Assembly: GCF_963678635.1 (NCBI RefSeq)
Contig: NC_087069.1
Coordinates: 44,554,830-44,618,829 of the forward strand
Source: Symsagittifera roscoffensis
Lineage: Eukaryota; Xenacoelomorpha; Acoela; Convolutidae
Direction of reading: 5' to 3'
DNA: 64,000 nt
A program made the translations under genes and the position numbers. This document shows, piece by piece, positions 28,403-40,357 of the stretch (the stretch's first letter is position 1; each line of letters opens with the position of its first letter). The notes beneath the pieces were generated by a model that did no database searches, was not told where the DNA came from, and worked only from the letters and a program-made list of their open reading frames with translations.

Positions 28403-28535
28403 AATGTTTGTTGTACAATTTTTATATATGAAAAAACGTCTATGAAACTAAAGAGTCTATGAAACTAAAAAATTGTAGGACAAGCATTTTTTCATTTATG
28501 GAATTTGTAGGATAAGCATTTTTGATCAAATCACG
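28403..28535. repeat. Continuation of the 32-bp repeat, forward then inverted
   Basis: One degenerate forward copy starts at 28405. After a short CTATGAAACTAAA duplication come two inverted copies (TTGTAGGACAAGCATTTTTT type, about 28472-28530). With 4305-4464 this forms an interrupted inverted repeat whose left arm was split by the retroelement. Confidence 0.75.
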
Positions 28536-28609
28536 CTAAGATACAGTTGAAATACTATCTACAATTTAAAAAAAGTGCTTAACCGTTCTCAAATCGAGCA
28601 ATATTTTTT

Positions 28610-29095
28610 TTCGATGTCTTGACCATAAACAATGTGAGCGACTTTTTTCAAATGCTCGAGCAAATATGTAAAATTTGAGCAATTTGAGCGGTTTTTATAG
28701 ACAATTACGCTTAAAATCTTGCTTCAAAATGAGCGGTTTGAGCGGTTTTTGAACGGTTTATCTAAAAAAACCGCTCAAAAACCGCAAGATTTGAGCGGTT
28801 TGAGCGGTTTTTTTAGACAATTACGCTCAAAATCTTGCTATAAAATGAGCGGTTTGAGCGGTTTTTGAACGGTTTATCTAAAAAAACCGCTCAAAAACCG
28901 CGCAAGATTTGAACGGTTTTGAGCGGTTTATCTAAAAAAAAAAACGCTCAAAAACCGCGCAAGATTTAAGCAGTTTTTGAGCGGTTTTTTCAGATAAACC
29001 GCTCAAAACCGTTCAAACCGCTCATTTTGAAGCAAGATTTTGGCGTAATTGTCTAAAAAAACCGCTCAAACCGCTCAAATCTTGCTTTAAATTAG
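28610..29095. repeat. Palindromic GAGCGGTTT array
   Basis: More than twenty copies of GAGCGGTTT or its complement AAACCGCTC occur in ~490 bp. A longer unit (TTTAGACAATTACGCTCAAA plus flanks) appears in direct orientation near 28690 and 28815, and in inverted orientation near 29040. Adjacent opposing copies separated by TTATCTAAAAAAA can form many hairpins. It has the look of a foldback or MITE-derived structure. Confidence 0.85.
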
Positions 29096-30180
29096 GTGAA
29101 AAATCTCGACTCGGGATCTGAAGTTACTCTATGAGAATAACCAAATAGGTCGTAACTCAACTAGCACAAAACACTGAATTTTTGTGTCAAAAAAACAAAA
29201 TCAACAAAAAAGTAGATAATAGGTGAAATTAATTTTTAGACATGGACCATTAGAAGAAAACAAACCATACTGATCATAGGAACAATTGTTATACAGGAAT
29301 CCTTAGAAATTGATATTCTTTCATCCCAACGTATGAAACCCACCCAATCAAAATCTCGGGTTATAATACATTTTACAAAATTGGGTTGAACAAGGTCCGT
29401 GTGTGCAGTTCAGAAGAAACCTGAATCGCATGCCTTCCCTCAGTTACTGTAGGGTAAAAATGCAGAAATTTGGTTCATGCTTCACTGCACATGTTTCTCC
29501 TTTTTTATATTGTTTTAGTTGTTTTTTAATAAATGCCATAAAATAATTAGTTTTAAAAACCTGAAAAAAGAAATGAAAACGTTTTTTTTGCTTTTTGCGT
29601 GGCGTTCTTTATTTTATTAAAAAAACAGGGTTTTTTTTATTTCCCGAACCTTGCATTTTTCTTTAACATATCTCAATTACTAATTTATTGTACATATAAG
29701 CTTATGAGCAAAGTCTTCTTCATAGGTCCCACATTTCTCATTTGATTATATCTCTAAAAAAATTGTAAAACAACAAAACTACAAAAACGAGACAAAAAAA
29801 CTGCGCAAATATCACTGACCTTTCCGACCATATTCATAAAAAATAACAAGGACAAACTAGAATAAAAACACATAAAAACACAATGTTCAATTAAATAAAA
29901 AATGCGAAATATATTTGGAGTAATTAGAACTTTTTTCAAAAAAATTGCAACACTCGGGGAATGAAATGAAATAAAGGATTTCAATAGATTAGGTATTACT
30001 ACAAAAATTAGACAACTTATAAAAACTGCGTTATAAAGCACTCTGTAAACATCATTACAATGTATCATGTTTTTGTATCATACTCATATAAAATATCTAG
30101 ATTTTATGTAAATATTTGCCATCTCATAGTTATGTATTATAATTCAGAATCTTAACTGATATCATATGTATGTATGGTAA
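29096..30180. other. AT-rich region without recognised genes
   Basis: Homopolymer-rich sequence with stops in all frames. A minus ORF at 29754-30068 is low-complexity Phe/Ser/Leu-rich and is not supported. Nothing else seen. Confidence 0.6.
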
Positions 30181-30914
30181 GTAGTGTATAACTTAATCTG
30201 GCTCATTTACCCAAAATTAAAAACAAATTTCGTGCACGGACATGTTTGAACCTGATCTGATTTCATCACCCGAGTGCCCAATTACATAACAGTGCCGCGA
30301 AACGACATTGTCCGATTGGTTGAAGGTCATTGTCGCTAGATGCGTCATGTGCAAAAGATTTTTCTTTTTTGAAAAACTACCTAGCATGAATCAATTTGTG
30401 AAATATTTCAAATTTTTTTTTCTTGTTCACGAACAAGATCGAAACAGATAATATTTGCGTCTTCAAAACCATACATTTCATCGCACGAAAAAAAAATGTA
30501 AACTGATTCCTTAAAAAATGCTTTGACTGGATGAACATCAAAAAAGGTGGATCATAAACTCCCAATGGTGGTTTAAACGCTTTTTACTGGTTACCACTAT
30601 AGTGGAAAATGAGTTTCTGTTCATCCATGCTATTGCCAGGAGATTGAAGTTTTAAATTACCTTGTAGAACTTTAAATGAGCAAAAAACAACTAATTGAAA
30701 TATTCATTTAAAAAAAATCAAATTATTTCTTAACAAATCTATCACACATGCAAAAATGTTTGAGGAAGAAGTTGTTGAAATGTGTGGTTACATTTCGAGA
30801 AAATCTTCTGCAGTTCTAAAATGAGGTTGCATTACTACTTTTTTGTGTTAGTTTGATGACAAGAGAGGCCCGAAGTGGCCATCTAATTTCTATTTTTCCG
30901 GCATTAGAAGTTTC
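30181..30914 (-). repeat. Unit 1 non-coding 3' flank
   Basis: The array starts at TAGTGTATAACTTAATC, then TGGCTCATTTACCC. The ~0.73-kb flank contains the 12-bp palindrome CCACTATAGTGG (near 30595) and a GAGAGGCCCGAAG motif near 30865. No supported ORF. Unit 1 lacks the ACCCCATCCCTACATACG linker present at the internal junctions. Confidence 0.8.
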
Positions 30915-32112
30915 CTATTGATTGATTAAGCCTGAACGCTTGACTGCAAGTTGATCTTTGTCTTCTACAGCCTCAGAGAGAATGAACGGTGATTCTATGT
31001 AGGGTTTATCTATAACTGGTGCATCCCAGTCCAAAATTTCATCATCATCATCACTAGCGACAGCGGCAGTGCGCCATAATCCAGGACCAGGAAGAGAAAA
31101 ATTATGATCGGACATAGTGGAGACTACTGGTGTCATAGAAAGGGACGGTGACTCAAAATCCCGATCTGAGTCACTTTGTTCATCAGAGAAAATGAAGGAT
31201 TACGGTGACTCCGTTTAAAACAAGTTTTGTGATGCCCAAATGCCAGTAAGTTTATCCCATCGTTTTCATAATACCTTTTTTTATCAAATGGAGATAGTGC
31301 AACTTTGTTCACATCGCTAACTGAGATCATATGCTTTTCACTCAAAAAAATTCTCATTGGTTTTCTGATTTTAATTCCATTGTATAAAACTGATTTGTAA
31401 GAATCGTGATGGAGTGATTTTTTTTACTGCGTAGTTCACTCCCTTTGCACTGCATTTGCTGTTGTATTTTTCAGAGTCAATATAAGATATTGAGTATGCT
31501 TTAGGCTTCACAAACACAGCTTCCGATATTATACTACCATTTAGCTCATCAGATAATTTCAGAGGAACTTTCTTGTTATCAATGGAAAATAGGAAGTGAT
31601 TCGGCGGATAGTCGCTGAGATCCAGTTTGTTTTTGAATCCAACTAAATCTCTGTACAAATCTGGTGCTTGCACTTCGCAGAACAACGAGTCCGTCTGTTT
31701 ATAAAGAACGCGTGCTCTCCTACCATACTTAGGTAGCATGTTCTCGTAGTGAAATTTATAAAGTCTTAGCTTAGAGACATGCAAGATAGCTGCACCAAGA
31801 TACGTTAGTTTGTTCCATTTGATTTTCTTCTTGATCATTGTAACGCCCACTAAATCTTCTTTGAAAATTTTAAATCTGTTAAAATTGAACTTGTTGCAAT
31901 GATTGATACTTAGCTTGCTCTGTGTTGATAACAATGATTAAATTTTTTCTTCTTCTTAAATTTTCCATGTTTTTTCCGAAACATGCATTATTGAGAAACT
32001 TGAAAAATTTTTTGGCAAAATCAGATAAACCTGGTTGCTGACAAAGTTTAGTATTCATTTCGAAATATATTTTCATAACTTTTGGTTGGTCGAATTGCAG
32101 CACACAATTCAG
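30915..32112 (-). pseudogene. Unit 1: DNA polymerase B, C-terminal part
   Basis: Read on the minus strand, it begins just upstream of motif B (NNACFGK). It continues through a motif C region reading LYKQTDSL, the thumb (KLDLSDYPPNH), and a C-terminal tail with an Asp-rich stretch (SDDDDEILDWD) ending at TAA. Two or more frame changes split it into four ORFs. Motif C should read YxDTDS, but here the first Asp is Gln. It ends upstream at the shared break after CAATTCAG. Clearly a fragment. Confidence 0.85.
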
Positions 32113-32885
32113 CACAAAACTTAATCACCCCAATGCAGCACATAACTTAGTCACCCCATCCCTACATACGTGGCTCATTTACCCAAAATTAAAAAAAAAA
32201 TGTCGTGCACGGACATGTTTGAACCTGATCATATTTCATCACCCGAGTGCCCATTTACATAACAATTCCGCGAAACGACATTGTTCGATTGGTTGAAGGT
32301 CATTGCCGCTAGATGCGTCATGTGCAAAAGATTTTTCTTTTTTGAAAAACTACCTAGATTGAATCAGTTTGTGAAATATTTCGGAACTTTTTTTTTTGTT
32401 CACGAACTTGATCGAAACAGATAATATCTGCGTCTTCAAAACCATACATTTCATCGCACGAAAAAAATTGTAAACTGATTCCTTAAAAAATGCTTTGACT
32501 GGATGAACATCAAAAAAGGTGGAGCATAAACTCCCAATGGTGGTTTAAACGCTTTTTACTGGTTACCACTATAGTGGAAAATGAGTTTCTGTTCATCCAT
32601 GCTAATGCCAGGAGATTAAAGTTTTAAATTACCTTGTAGAACTTAAAATGAGCAAAAAACATTTAATTGAAATATTCATATAAAAAAAATCAAATTATTT
32701 CTTAACAAATCTATCACACATGCAAAAATGTTTGAGGAAGCAGTTGTTCAAATGTGTGGTTACATTTCAAGAAAATCTTCTGCAGTTCTAAAATGAGGTT
32801 GCATTAGTCTTTTTTTGTGTTAGTTTGATTACAAGAGAGGCCCGAAGCGGCCATCTAATTTCTATTTTTCGGCATTTTAAGTTTC
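32113..32885 (-). repeat. Unit 2 junction linker and 3' flank
   Basis: The linker holds two copies of a GCACATAACTTARTCACCCC element followed by ATCCCTACATACG, then the flank as in unit 1, including CCACTATAGTGG near 32567. Confidence 0.8.
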
Positions 32886-34074
32886 CTATTGATTGATTAA
32901 GCCTGAACGCTTGACTGCAAGATGATCATTGTCTTCTACAGCCTCAGAGAGAATGAACGGTGATTCTATGTAGGGTTTATCTATAACTGGTGCATCCCAG
33001 TCCAAAATTTCATCATCACTAGCGACTGCGGCAGTGCGCCATAATCCAGGATCAGGAAGAGAAAACTTATGATCGGACATAGTGGAGACTACTGGTGTCA
33101 TAGAAAGAGACGGTGACTGAAAATCCCGATCTGAGTCACTTTGTTCATCAGAGAAAATGAAGGATTACGGTGACTCCGTTTAAAACAAAATTTGTAATGC
33201 CCAAATGCCAGTGAGTTTATCCCATCGTTTTCATATTACCTTTTATTATCAAATGGAGATAGTGCAACTTTGTTCACATCGCTAACTGAGATCATATGCT
33301 TCTCACTCAAAAAAATTCTCATTGGTTTTCTGATTTTGTTTCCATTGTATAAAACTGATTTGTAAGAATCGTGATGTAGTGATTTTTTTCTACTGCGTAG
33401 TTCCTTCCCTTTGCACTGCATTTGCTGTTGTATGATTCAGAGTCAATATAAGATATTGAGTATGCTTTAGGCTTCAGAAACACAGCTTCCGATATTATAC
33501 TACCATTTAGCTCATCAGACAATTTCAGAGGAACTTTCTTGTTATCAATGGAAAATAGGAAGTGATTCGGCGGATAGTCGCTGAGATCCAGTTTGTTTTT
33601 GAATCCAACTAAATCTCTGTATAAATCTGGTGTTTGCACTTCGCAGAACAACGAGTCCATGTATTTATAAAGAACGCGTGCTCTCCTGCCATACTTAGGT
33701 ACCATGTTCTCGTAGTGAAATTTATAAATTTTTAGCCTAGAGACATCCAAGATAGCTGCACCAAGATACGTTGGTTTGTTCCATTTGATTTTCTTCTTGA
33801 TCATTGTAACGCCCACTAAATCTTCTTTGAAAATTTTGAATCTGTTAAAAGTGAACTTCTTGCAATAATACTTAGCTTGCTCTGTGTTGATATCAATGAT
33901 GAAAATTTTTCTTCATCATAAATTTTCCATGGTTTTTCCGAAACATGCATTATTGAGAAACTTGAAAAAGTTTTTGGCAAAATCAGATAAACCTGGTTGC
34001 TGACAAAATTTAGTATTCATTTCGAAATATGGTTTCATTATTTTTGACTGGTCGAATTGCAGCACACAATTCAG
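32886..34074 (-). pseudogene. Unit 2: DNA polymerase B, C-terminal part
   Basis: Same extent as unit 1, with the same upstream break. ORFs at 33816-33319, 33421-33236 and 33101-32886 (minus) are separated by frame changes. Motif C reads LYKYMDSL, so the first Asp is Tyr and the Thr is Met. The Asp-rich tail is shorter than in unit 1 (DDEILDWD). Not functional. Confidence 0.84.
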
Positions 34075-34748
34075 CACATAACTTAATCACCCCAATGCAG
34101 CACATAACTTAGTCACCCCATCCCTACATACGTGGCTCATTTACCCAAAATTTAAAAAAAATGTCGTGCACGGACATGTTTGAACCTGATCTTATTTCAT
34201 CACCCGAGTGCCCAATTACATAACAATTCCGCGAAACGACATTGTCCGATTGGTTGAAGGTACACGAACATGATCGAAACAGATAATATCTGCGTCTTCA
34301 AAACCATACATTTCATCGCACGAAAAAAAATGTAAACTGATTCCTTAAAAAATGCTTGACTGGATGAACATCGAAAAAGGTGGATCATAAACTCCCAATG
34401 GTGGTTTAAACGTTTTTTACTGGTTACCACTATAGCGGAAAATGAGTTTCTATTCATCCATGTTATTGCCAGGAGATTGAAGTTTTAAATTACCTTGTAG
34501 AACTAAAAATGAGCAAAAAACAATTAATTGAAATATTCATATACAAAAATCAAATTATTTCACAACAAATCTATCACACATGCAAAAATGTTTGAGGAAG
34601 CAGTTGTTGAAATGTGTGGTTACTTTTCAAGAAAATCTTCTGCAGTTCTAAACTGAGGTTGCATTACTCTTTTTTTGTGTTAGTTTGATTACAAGAGAGG
34701 CCCGAAGCGGCCATCTAATTTCTATTTTTTTCCGGCATTAGAAGTTTC
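34075..34748 (-). repeat. Unit 3 junction linker and 3' flank, with ~100-bp deletion
   Basis: The linker is as in unit 2. The flank lacks about 110 bases after GGTTGAAGGT (34260) compared with the other units. The palindrome reads CCACTATAGCGG, one base changed. Confidence 0.78.
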
Positions 34749-35946
34749 CTATTGATTGATTAAGCCTGAACGCTTGACTGCAAGATGATCATTGTCTTCT
34801 ACAGCCTCAGAGAGAATGAACGATGATTCTATGTAGGGTTTATCTATAACTGGTGCATCCCAGTCCAAAATTTCATCATCATCATCACTAGCGACAGCGG
34901 CAGTGCGCCATAATCCAGGATCAGGAAGAGAAAAATTATGATCGGACATAGTGGAGACTACTGGTGTCATAGAAAGGGACGGTGACTCAAAATCCCGATC
35001 TGAGTCACTTTGTTCATCAGAGAAAATGAAGGATTACGGTGACTCCGTTTAAAACAAGTTTTGTGATGCCCAAATGCCAGTGAGTTTATCCCATCGTTTT
35101 CATAATACCTTTTATTATCAAATGGAGATAGTGCAACTTTGTTCACATCGCTAACTGAGATCATATGGTTCTCACTCAAAAAAATTCCCATTGGTTTACT
35201 GATTTTGTTTCCATCGTATAAAACTGATTTTTAAGAATCGTGATAGAGTGATTTTTTTTACTGCATAGTTCACTCCCTTTGCACTGCATTTGCTGTTGTA
35301 TTTTTCAGAGTCAATATAAGATATTGAGTATGCTTTAGGCTTCAGAAACACAGCTTCCGATATTATACTACCATTTAGCTCATCAGATAATTTCAGAGAA
35401 ACTTTCTTGTTATCAATGGAAAATGGGAAGTGATTCGGCGGATAGTCGCTGAGATCCAGTTTGTTTTTGAATCCAACTAAATCTCTGTACAAATCTGGTG
35501 TTTGCACTTCGCAGAACAACGAGTCCGTGTATTTATAAAGAACGCGTGCTCTCCTACCATACTTAGGTAGCATGTTCTCGTAGTGAAATTTATAAAGTTT
35601 TAGCTTAGAGACATGCAAGATAGCTGCACCAAGATACGTTGGTTTGTTCCATTTGATTTTCTTCTTGATCATTGTAACGCCCACTAAATCTTCTTCCAAA
35701 ATTTTAAATCTGTTAAAATTGAACTTGCTGCAATGATTGATACTTAGCTTGCTCTGTGTTGATAACAATGATTAAATTTTTTCTTCTTCTTAAATTTTCC
35801 ATAATTTTTCCGAAACATGCATTATTGAGAAACTTGAAGAAGTTTTTGGCAAAATCAGATAAACCTGGTTGCTGACAAAGTTTATGATTCATTTCGAAAT
35901 ATGGTTTCATAATTTTTGACTGGTCGAATTGCAGCACACAATTCAG
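34749..35946 (-). pseudogene. Unit 3: DNA polymerase B, C-terminal part
   Basis: Same extent and break as units 1-2. Minus ORFs are 35949-35713 (motif B region), 35768-35196 (motif C LYKYTDSL and thumb), 35191-34967 and 34970-34749 (tail). The first Asp of motif C is Tyr. Motif B NNACFGK is intact. Frame changes make it a relic. Confidence 0.85.
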
Positions 35947-36719
35947 CACATAACTTAATCACCCCAATGCAGCACATAACTTAGTCACCCCATCCCTACA
36001 TACGTGGCTCATTTACCCAAAATTAAAAAAAAATGTCGTGCACGGACATGTTTGAACCTGATCATATTTCATCACCCGAGTGCCCATTTACATAACAATT
36101 CCGCGAAACGACATTGTTCCATTGGTTGAAGGTCATTGCCGCTAGATGCCTCATGTGCAAAAGAATTTTCTTTTTTGAAAAACTACCTAGATATAATCAG
36201 TTTGTGAAATATTTCGGAACTTTTTTTCTTGTTCACGAACATGATCGAAACAGATAATATCTGCGTTTTCAAAACCATACATTTCAACGCACGAAAAAAA
36301 TTGTAAACTGATTCCTTAAAAAATGCTTTGACTGGATGAACATCAAAAAAGGTGGATCATAAACTCCCAATGGTGGTTTAAACGCTTTTTACTGGTTACC
36401 ACTATAGTGGAAAATGAGTTTCTGTTCATCCATGCTATTGCCAGGAGAAAGAAGTTTTAAATTACCTTGTAGAACTTTAAATGAGCAAAAAACAACTAAT
36501 TGAAATATTCATATAAAAAAAATCAAATTATTTCTTAACAAATCTATCACACATGCAAAAATGTTTGAGGAAGCAGTTGTTGAAATGTGTGGTTACATTT
36601 CAAGAAAATCTTCTGCAGTTCTAAAATGAGGTTGCATTACTCTTTTTTTGTGTTAGTTTGATTACAAGAGAGGCCCGAAGCGGCCATCTAATTTCTATTT
36701 TTCCGGCATTAGAAGTTTC
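35947..36719 (-). repeat. Unit 4 junction linker and 3' flank
   Basis: Linker with two GCACATAACTTARTCACCCC elements, then the common flank, with CCACTATAGTGG near 36402. Confidence 0.8.
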
Positions 36720-39597
36720 CTATTGATTGATTAAGCCTGAACGCTTGACTGCAAGATGATCATTGTCTTCTACAGCCTCAGAGAGAATGAACGGTGATTC
36801 TATGTAGGGTTTATCTATAACTGGTGCATCCCAGTCCAAAATTTCATCATCATCATCACTAGCGACAGCGGCAGTGCGCCATAATCCAGGACCAGGAAGA
36901 GAAAAATTATGATCGGACATAGTGGAGACTACTGGTGTCATAGAAAGGGACGGTGACTCAAAATCCCGATCTGAGTCACTTTGTTCATCAGAGAAAATGA
37001 AGGATTACGGTGACTCCGTTTAAAACAAGTTTTGTGATGCCCAAATGCCAGTGAGTTTATCCCATCGTTTTCATAATACCTTTTATTATCGAATGGAGAT
37101 AGTGCAACTTTGTTCACATCGCTAACTGAGATCATATGCTTCTCACTCAAAAAATTTCTCATTGGTTTTCTGATTTTGTTTCCATTGTATAAAACTGATT
37201 TGTAAGAATCGTGATGTAGTGATTTTTTTCTACTGCGTAGTTCCTTCCCTTTGCACTGCATTTGCTGTTGTATTATTCAGAGTCAATATAAGATATTGAG
37301 TATGCTTTAGGCTTCAGAAACACAGCTTCCGATATTATACTACCATTTAGCTCATCAGATAATTTCAGGGGAAACTTTCTTGTTATCAATGGAAAATAGG
37401 AAGTGATTCGGCGGATAGTCGCTGAGATCCAGTTTGTTTTTGAATCCAACTAAATCTCTGTATAAATCTGGTGTTTGCACTTCGCAGAACAACGAGTCCA
37501 TGTATTTATAAAGAACGCGTGCTCTCCTGCCATACTTAGGTACCTTGTTCTCGAAGTGAAATTGATAAATTTTTAGCTTAGAGACATCCAAGATAGCTGC
37601 ACCAAGATACGTTGGTTTGTTCCATTTGATTTTCTTCTTGATCATTGTAACGCCCACTAAATCTTCTTTGAAAATTTTGAGTCTGTTAATAGTGAACTTG
37701 TTGCAATAATACTTAGCTTGCTCTGTGTTGATATCAATGATGAAAATTTTTCTTCTTCATAAATTTTCCATGGTTTTTCCGAAACATGCATTATTGAGAA
37801 ACTTGAAGAAGTTTTTGGCAAAATCAGATAAACCTGGTTGCTGACAAAGTTTAGTATTCATTTCGAAATATGGTTTCAAAAATTTTGACTGGTCGAATTG
37901 CAGCACACAATTCAGATTTTCTGCTTGCAGTCCTTGCTCAACAAAAAACTTAAGCAACGAATAATGAAAGATATAGTTTTGTTTGTCATACAATGTTTCC
38001 ATTAGCTTTTTCGTTGGGTTCTCCGGTTGATTAAAACTCTTCTGGTAAGATGATAGGCTATCATTGGTAATTTTCATCTTTTCGGAGGCCAAAGGAAAAC
38101 CATTGTGTTCATCGTGTAGTTCTTTTGAATATTTCAGATCGACCATAATAAAATATCCTATTTTACTTTCATCTGTGGTGGCTAAAAATTCTTCTAAGGA
38201 TTTTTCGATCCATTTGAAACCACCAGTTGGCATTGGCTTCATCATAGTACCACCATAAAGATTAACAACGTCCAAAAACAGGCCAAAAGTAGACGGTTTA
38301 TCAGTTTCAAAGTAGGGGAAATAGGCATCGTTGGTTTTCAGGTATATCTTCTCTTCTATTCCGTTCAATCCCCCCCTTATCGCTTCCTCGTAAAAAAGTA
38401 ATATATCAATATCTGATAACAGATCGAGTTCAATTTTTGTCGTTTTCAACATTGCATCCCATGAGATGTTTGGAGCGCTATAGTAATGACAAGGATCTAA
38501 ATCATAGGTTTTCTTGAAGAGATTGCGGAAACTTTCAAAAACATCTGCCAGAAGAACTACATCGCTTTTCAAATACAAGTCGTGGTAATCACCAATGTCT
38601 TGGCACCGAAATTCGTTCCAAATCATCCTGGCATACTCGTAATCAAAATACGTAATGTCATTATTTCCGGAAAGGCTGTTAGTCCAGTCTGCTCCATAAG
38701 CCGGTAAGTTTGTTCCTTTAAATTTTTCCGAGGAATCGATATAAGAATTTGGATAAACACCTTTGCGCTGGAAGTATGAAGACTTTTTGGGAAAAGGCAA
38801 CTTCAAATTTTGGAAATCTTCTGGGCTGATTGATTAAGTTAACTTGTCGAGACTATCTGGAAGGAAGCGACAGCTATCAAGGAACCTCATTTCTTCAAAT
38901 TTAATATTTGTTTCACCAGTTTTGGTTTTGTTTTCTCCAACAGGAACATGAAGGCTTAAAGAAACATAGTTCTCGTCAGTGCAGGGAACAATAGTGAGTT
39001 TTTCTTTAGGCTTCAAACTCAGGTATCTGATCAAATGATGAGAATCATATTTACCCAGATTTTGAAAAAAGACAGGAGTGAATGACTGCGTTCGAAGTTT
39101 CAGGCTACAAGAATTATGAGCGACCCCAATTATTTTTCCTGATGATTGATCATGATGAATGACCTTATCCGTCAGAAGGCTCTCGTGGCAAATCACACAG
39201 TTACAAGACTTTGACAACAAATTTTGGCGCTCTTCGTCATTTATAATAAGAGATTTGAATTGCAGTTTTTTCTTTGCTAATTCTACCGCTTGTTTTCGTA
39301 ACCATTCGAAGAAAAATTCAAAAAAGTTTTCGTCTCGCTTGAATTCATAGTGACTTTTTCCTGTTGTTCGGTCGACTAACAAAACATCAAAAGAGCAGGG
39401 AACTTGGTTTTCAATGATTGTTGTTCAAATTTTCTCAGGGCTTGTCATGCAAGTGTGAACTTTTGTGCAAAGAGCTTCAGTATCCGCGTATATCGCCTAC
39501 GGGCATATTGAAGTTTTAAACCAATGTTGGAATCTAACTTTTGTGTGTTCTTGCGGCATGTGAATGGCTATAGCATCAAGCTTAGATGTTCATGCAG
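36720..39597 (-). pseudogene. Unit 4: DNA polymerase B, exonuclease and polymerase domains
   Basis: The most extended of units 1-6. The minus reading includes an exo I site (YADTEA, after an in-frame TAG) and an endonuclease VII-like Cys/His segment (CNCVICHE...HHDQSSGK...AHNSC, ORF 39382-38834). Exo II (NLGKYDSHHLIRYL), exo III (YLKSDVVLLAD) and motif A (LDVVNLYGG) follow, the last two in the 349-residue ORF 38806-37757, then motif B and motif C (LYKYMDSL, first Asp lost). Frame changes near 38820, 37700 and 37300. A second in-frame stop lies near 39422. Confidence 0.87.
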
Positions 39598-40357
39598 TAG
39601 TGTATAACTTAATCACCCCATCCCTACATACGTGGCTCATTTACCCAAAATTTAAAAAAAAATGTCTTGCACGGACATGTTTGAACTTGATCTTATTTCA
39701 TCACCCGAGTGCCCAATTACATAACAATTCCGCGAAACGACATTGTCCGATTGGTTGAAGGTCATTGCCGCTAGATGCGTCATGTGCAAAAGATTTTTCT
39801 TTTTTGAAAAACTACCTAGATTGAATCAATTTGTGAAATATTTCGAATTTTTTTTTCTTGTTCACGAACAAGATCGAAACAGATAATATTTGCGTCTTCA
39901 AAACCATACATTTCATCGCACGAAAAAAAAATGTAAACTGATTCCTTAAAAAATGCTTTGACTGGATGAACATCGAAGAAGGTGGATCATAAACTCCCAA
40001 TGGTGGTTTAAAAGCTTTTTACTGGTTACCACTATAGTGGAAAATGAGTTTCTGTTCATCCATGCTATTGCCAGGAGATTGAAATTTTAAATTACCTTGT
40101 AGAACTAAAAATGAGCAAAAAACAATTAGTTGAAATATTCATAAAAAGTCAAATTATTTCACAACAAATCTATCACACATGCAAAAATGTTTGAGGAAGC
40201 AGTTGTTGAAATGTGTGGTTACATTTCAAAAAAATCTTCTGCAGTTCTAAAATGAGGTTGCATTACTACTTTTTTGTGTTAGTTTGATGACAAGAGAGGC
40301 CCGAAGCGGCCATCTAATTTCAGTTTTTCCGGCATTAAAAATTTCCTATTGATTGAA
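39598..40357 (-). repeat. Unit 5 junction linker and 3' flank
   Basis: The upstream break is after CATGCAG, joined to TAGTGTATAACTTAATCACC and a single linker. Common flank with CCACTATAGTGG near 40031. Its left edge joins directly to mid-polymerase at about 40358 (internal deletion). Confidence 0.8.

Noticed and set aside
28610-29095. Telomere-like or helitron end
   Set aside because: The repeat is not a telomeric hexamer, and no helitron terminal hairpin with CTRR was seen.
30430-30450. Possible piRNA promoter motif (CTGTTTC on the minus strand)
   Set aside because: The match to the nematode CTGTTTCA motif is incomplete (G at the last position), and one octamer per unit is not evidence.
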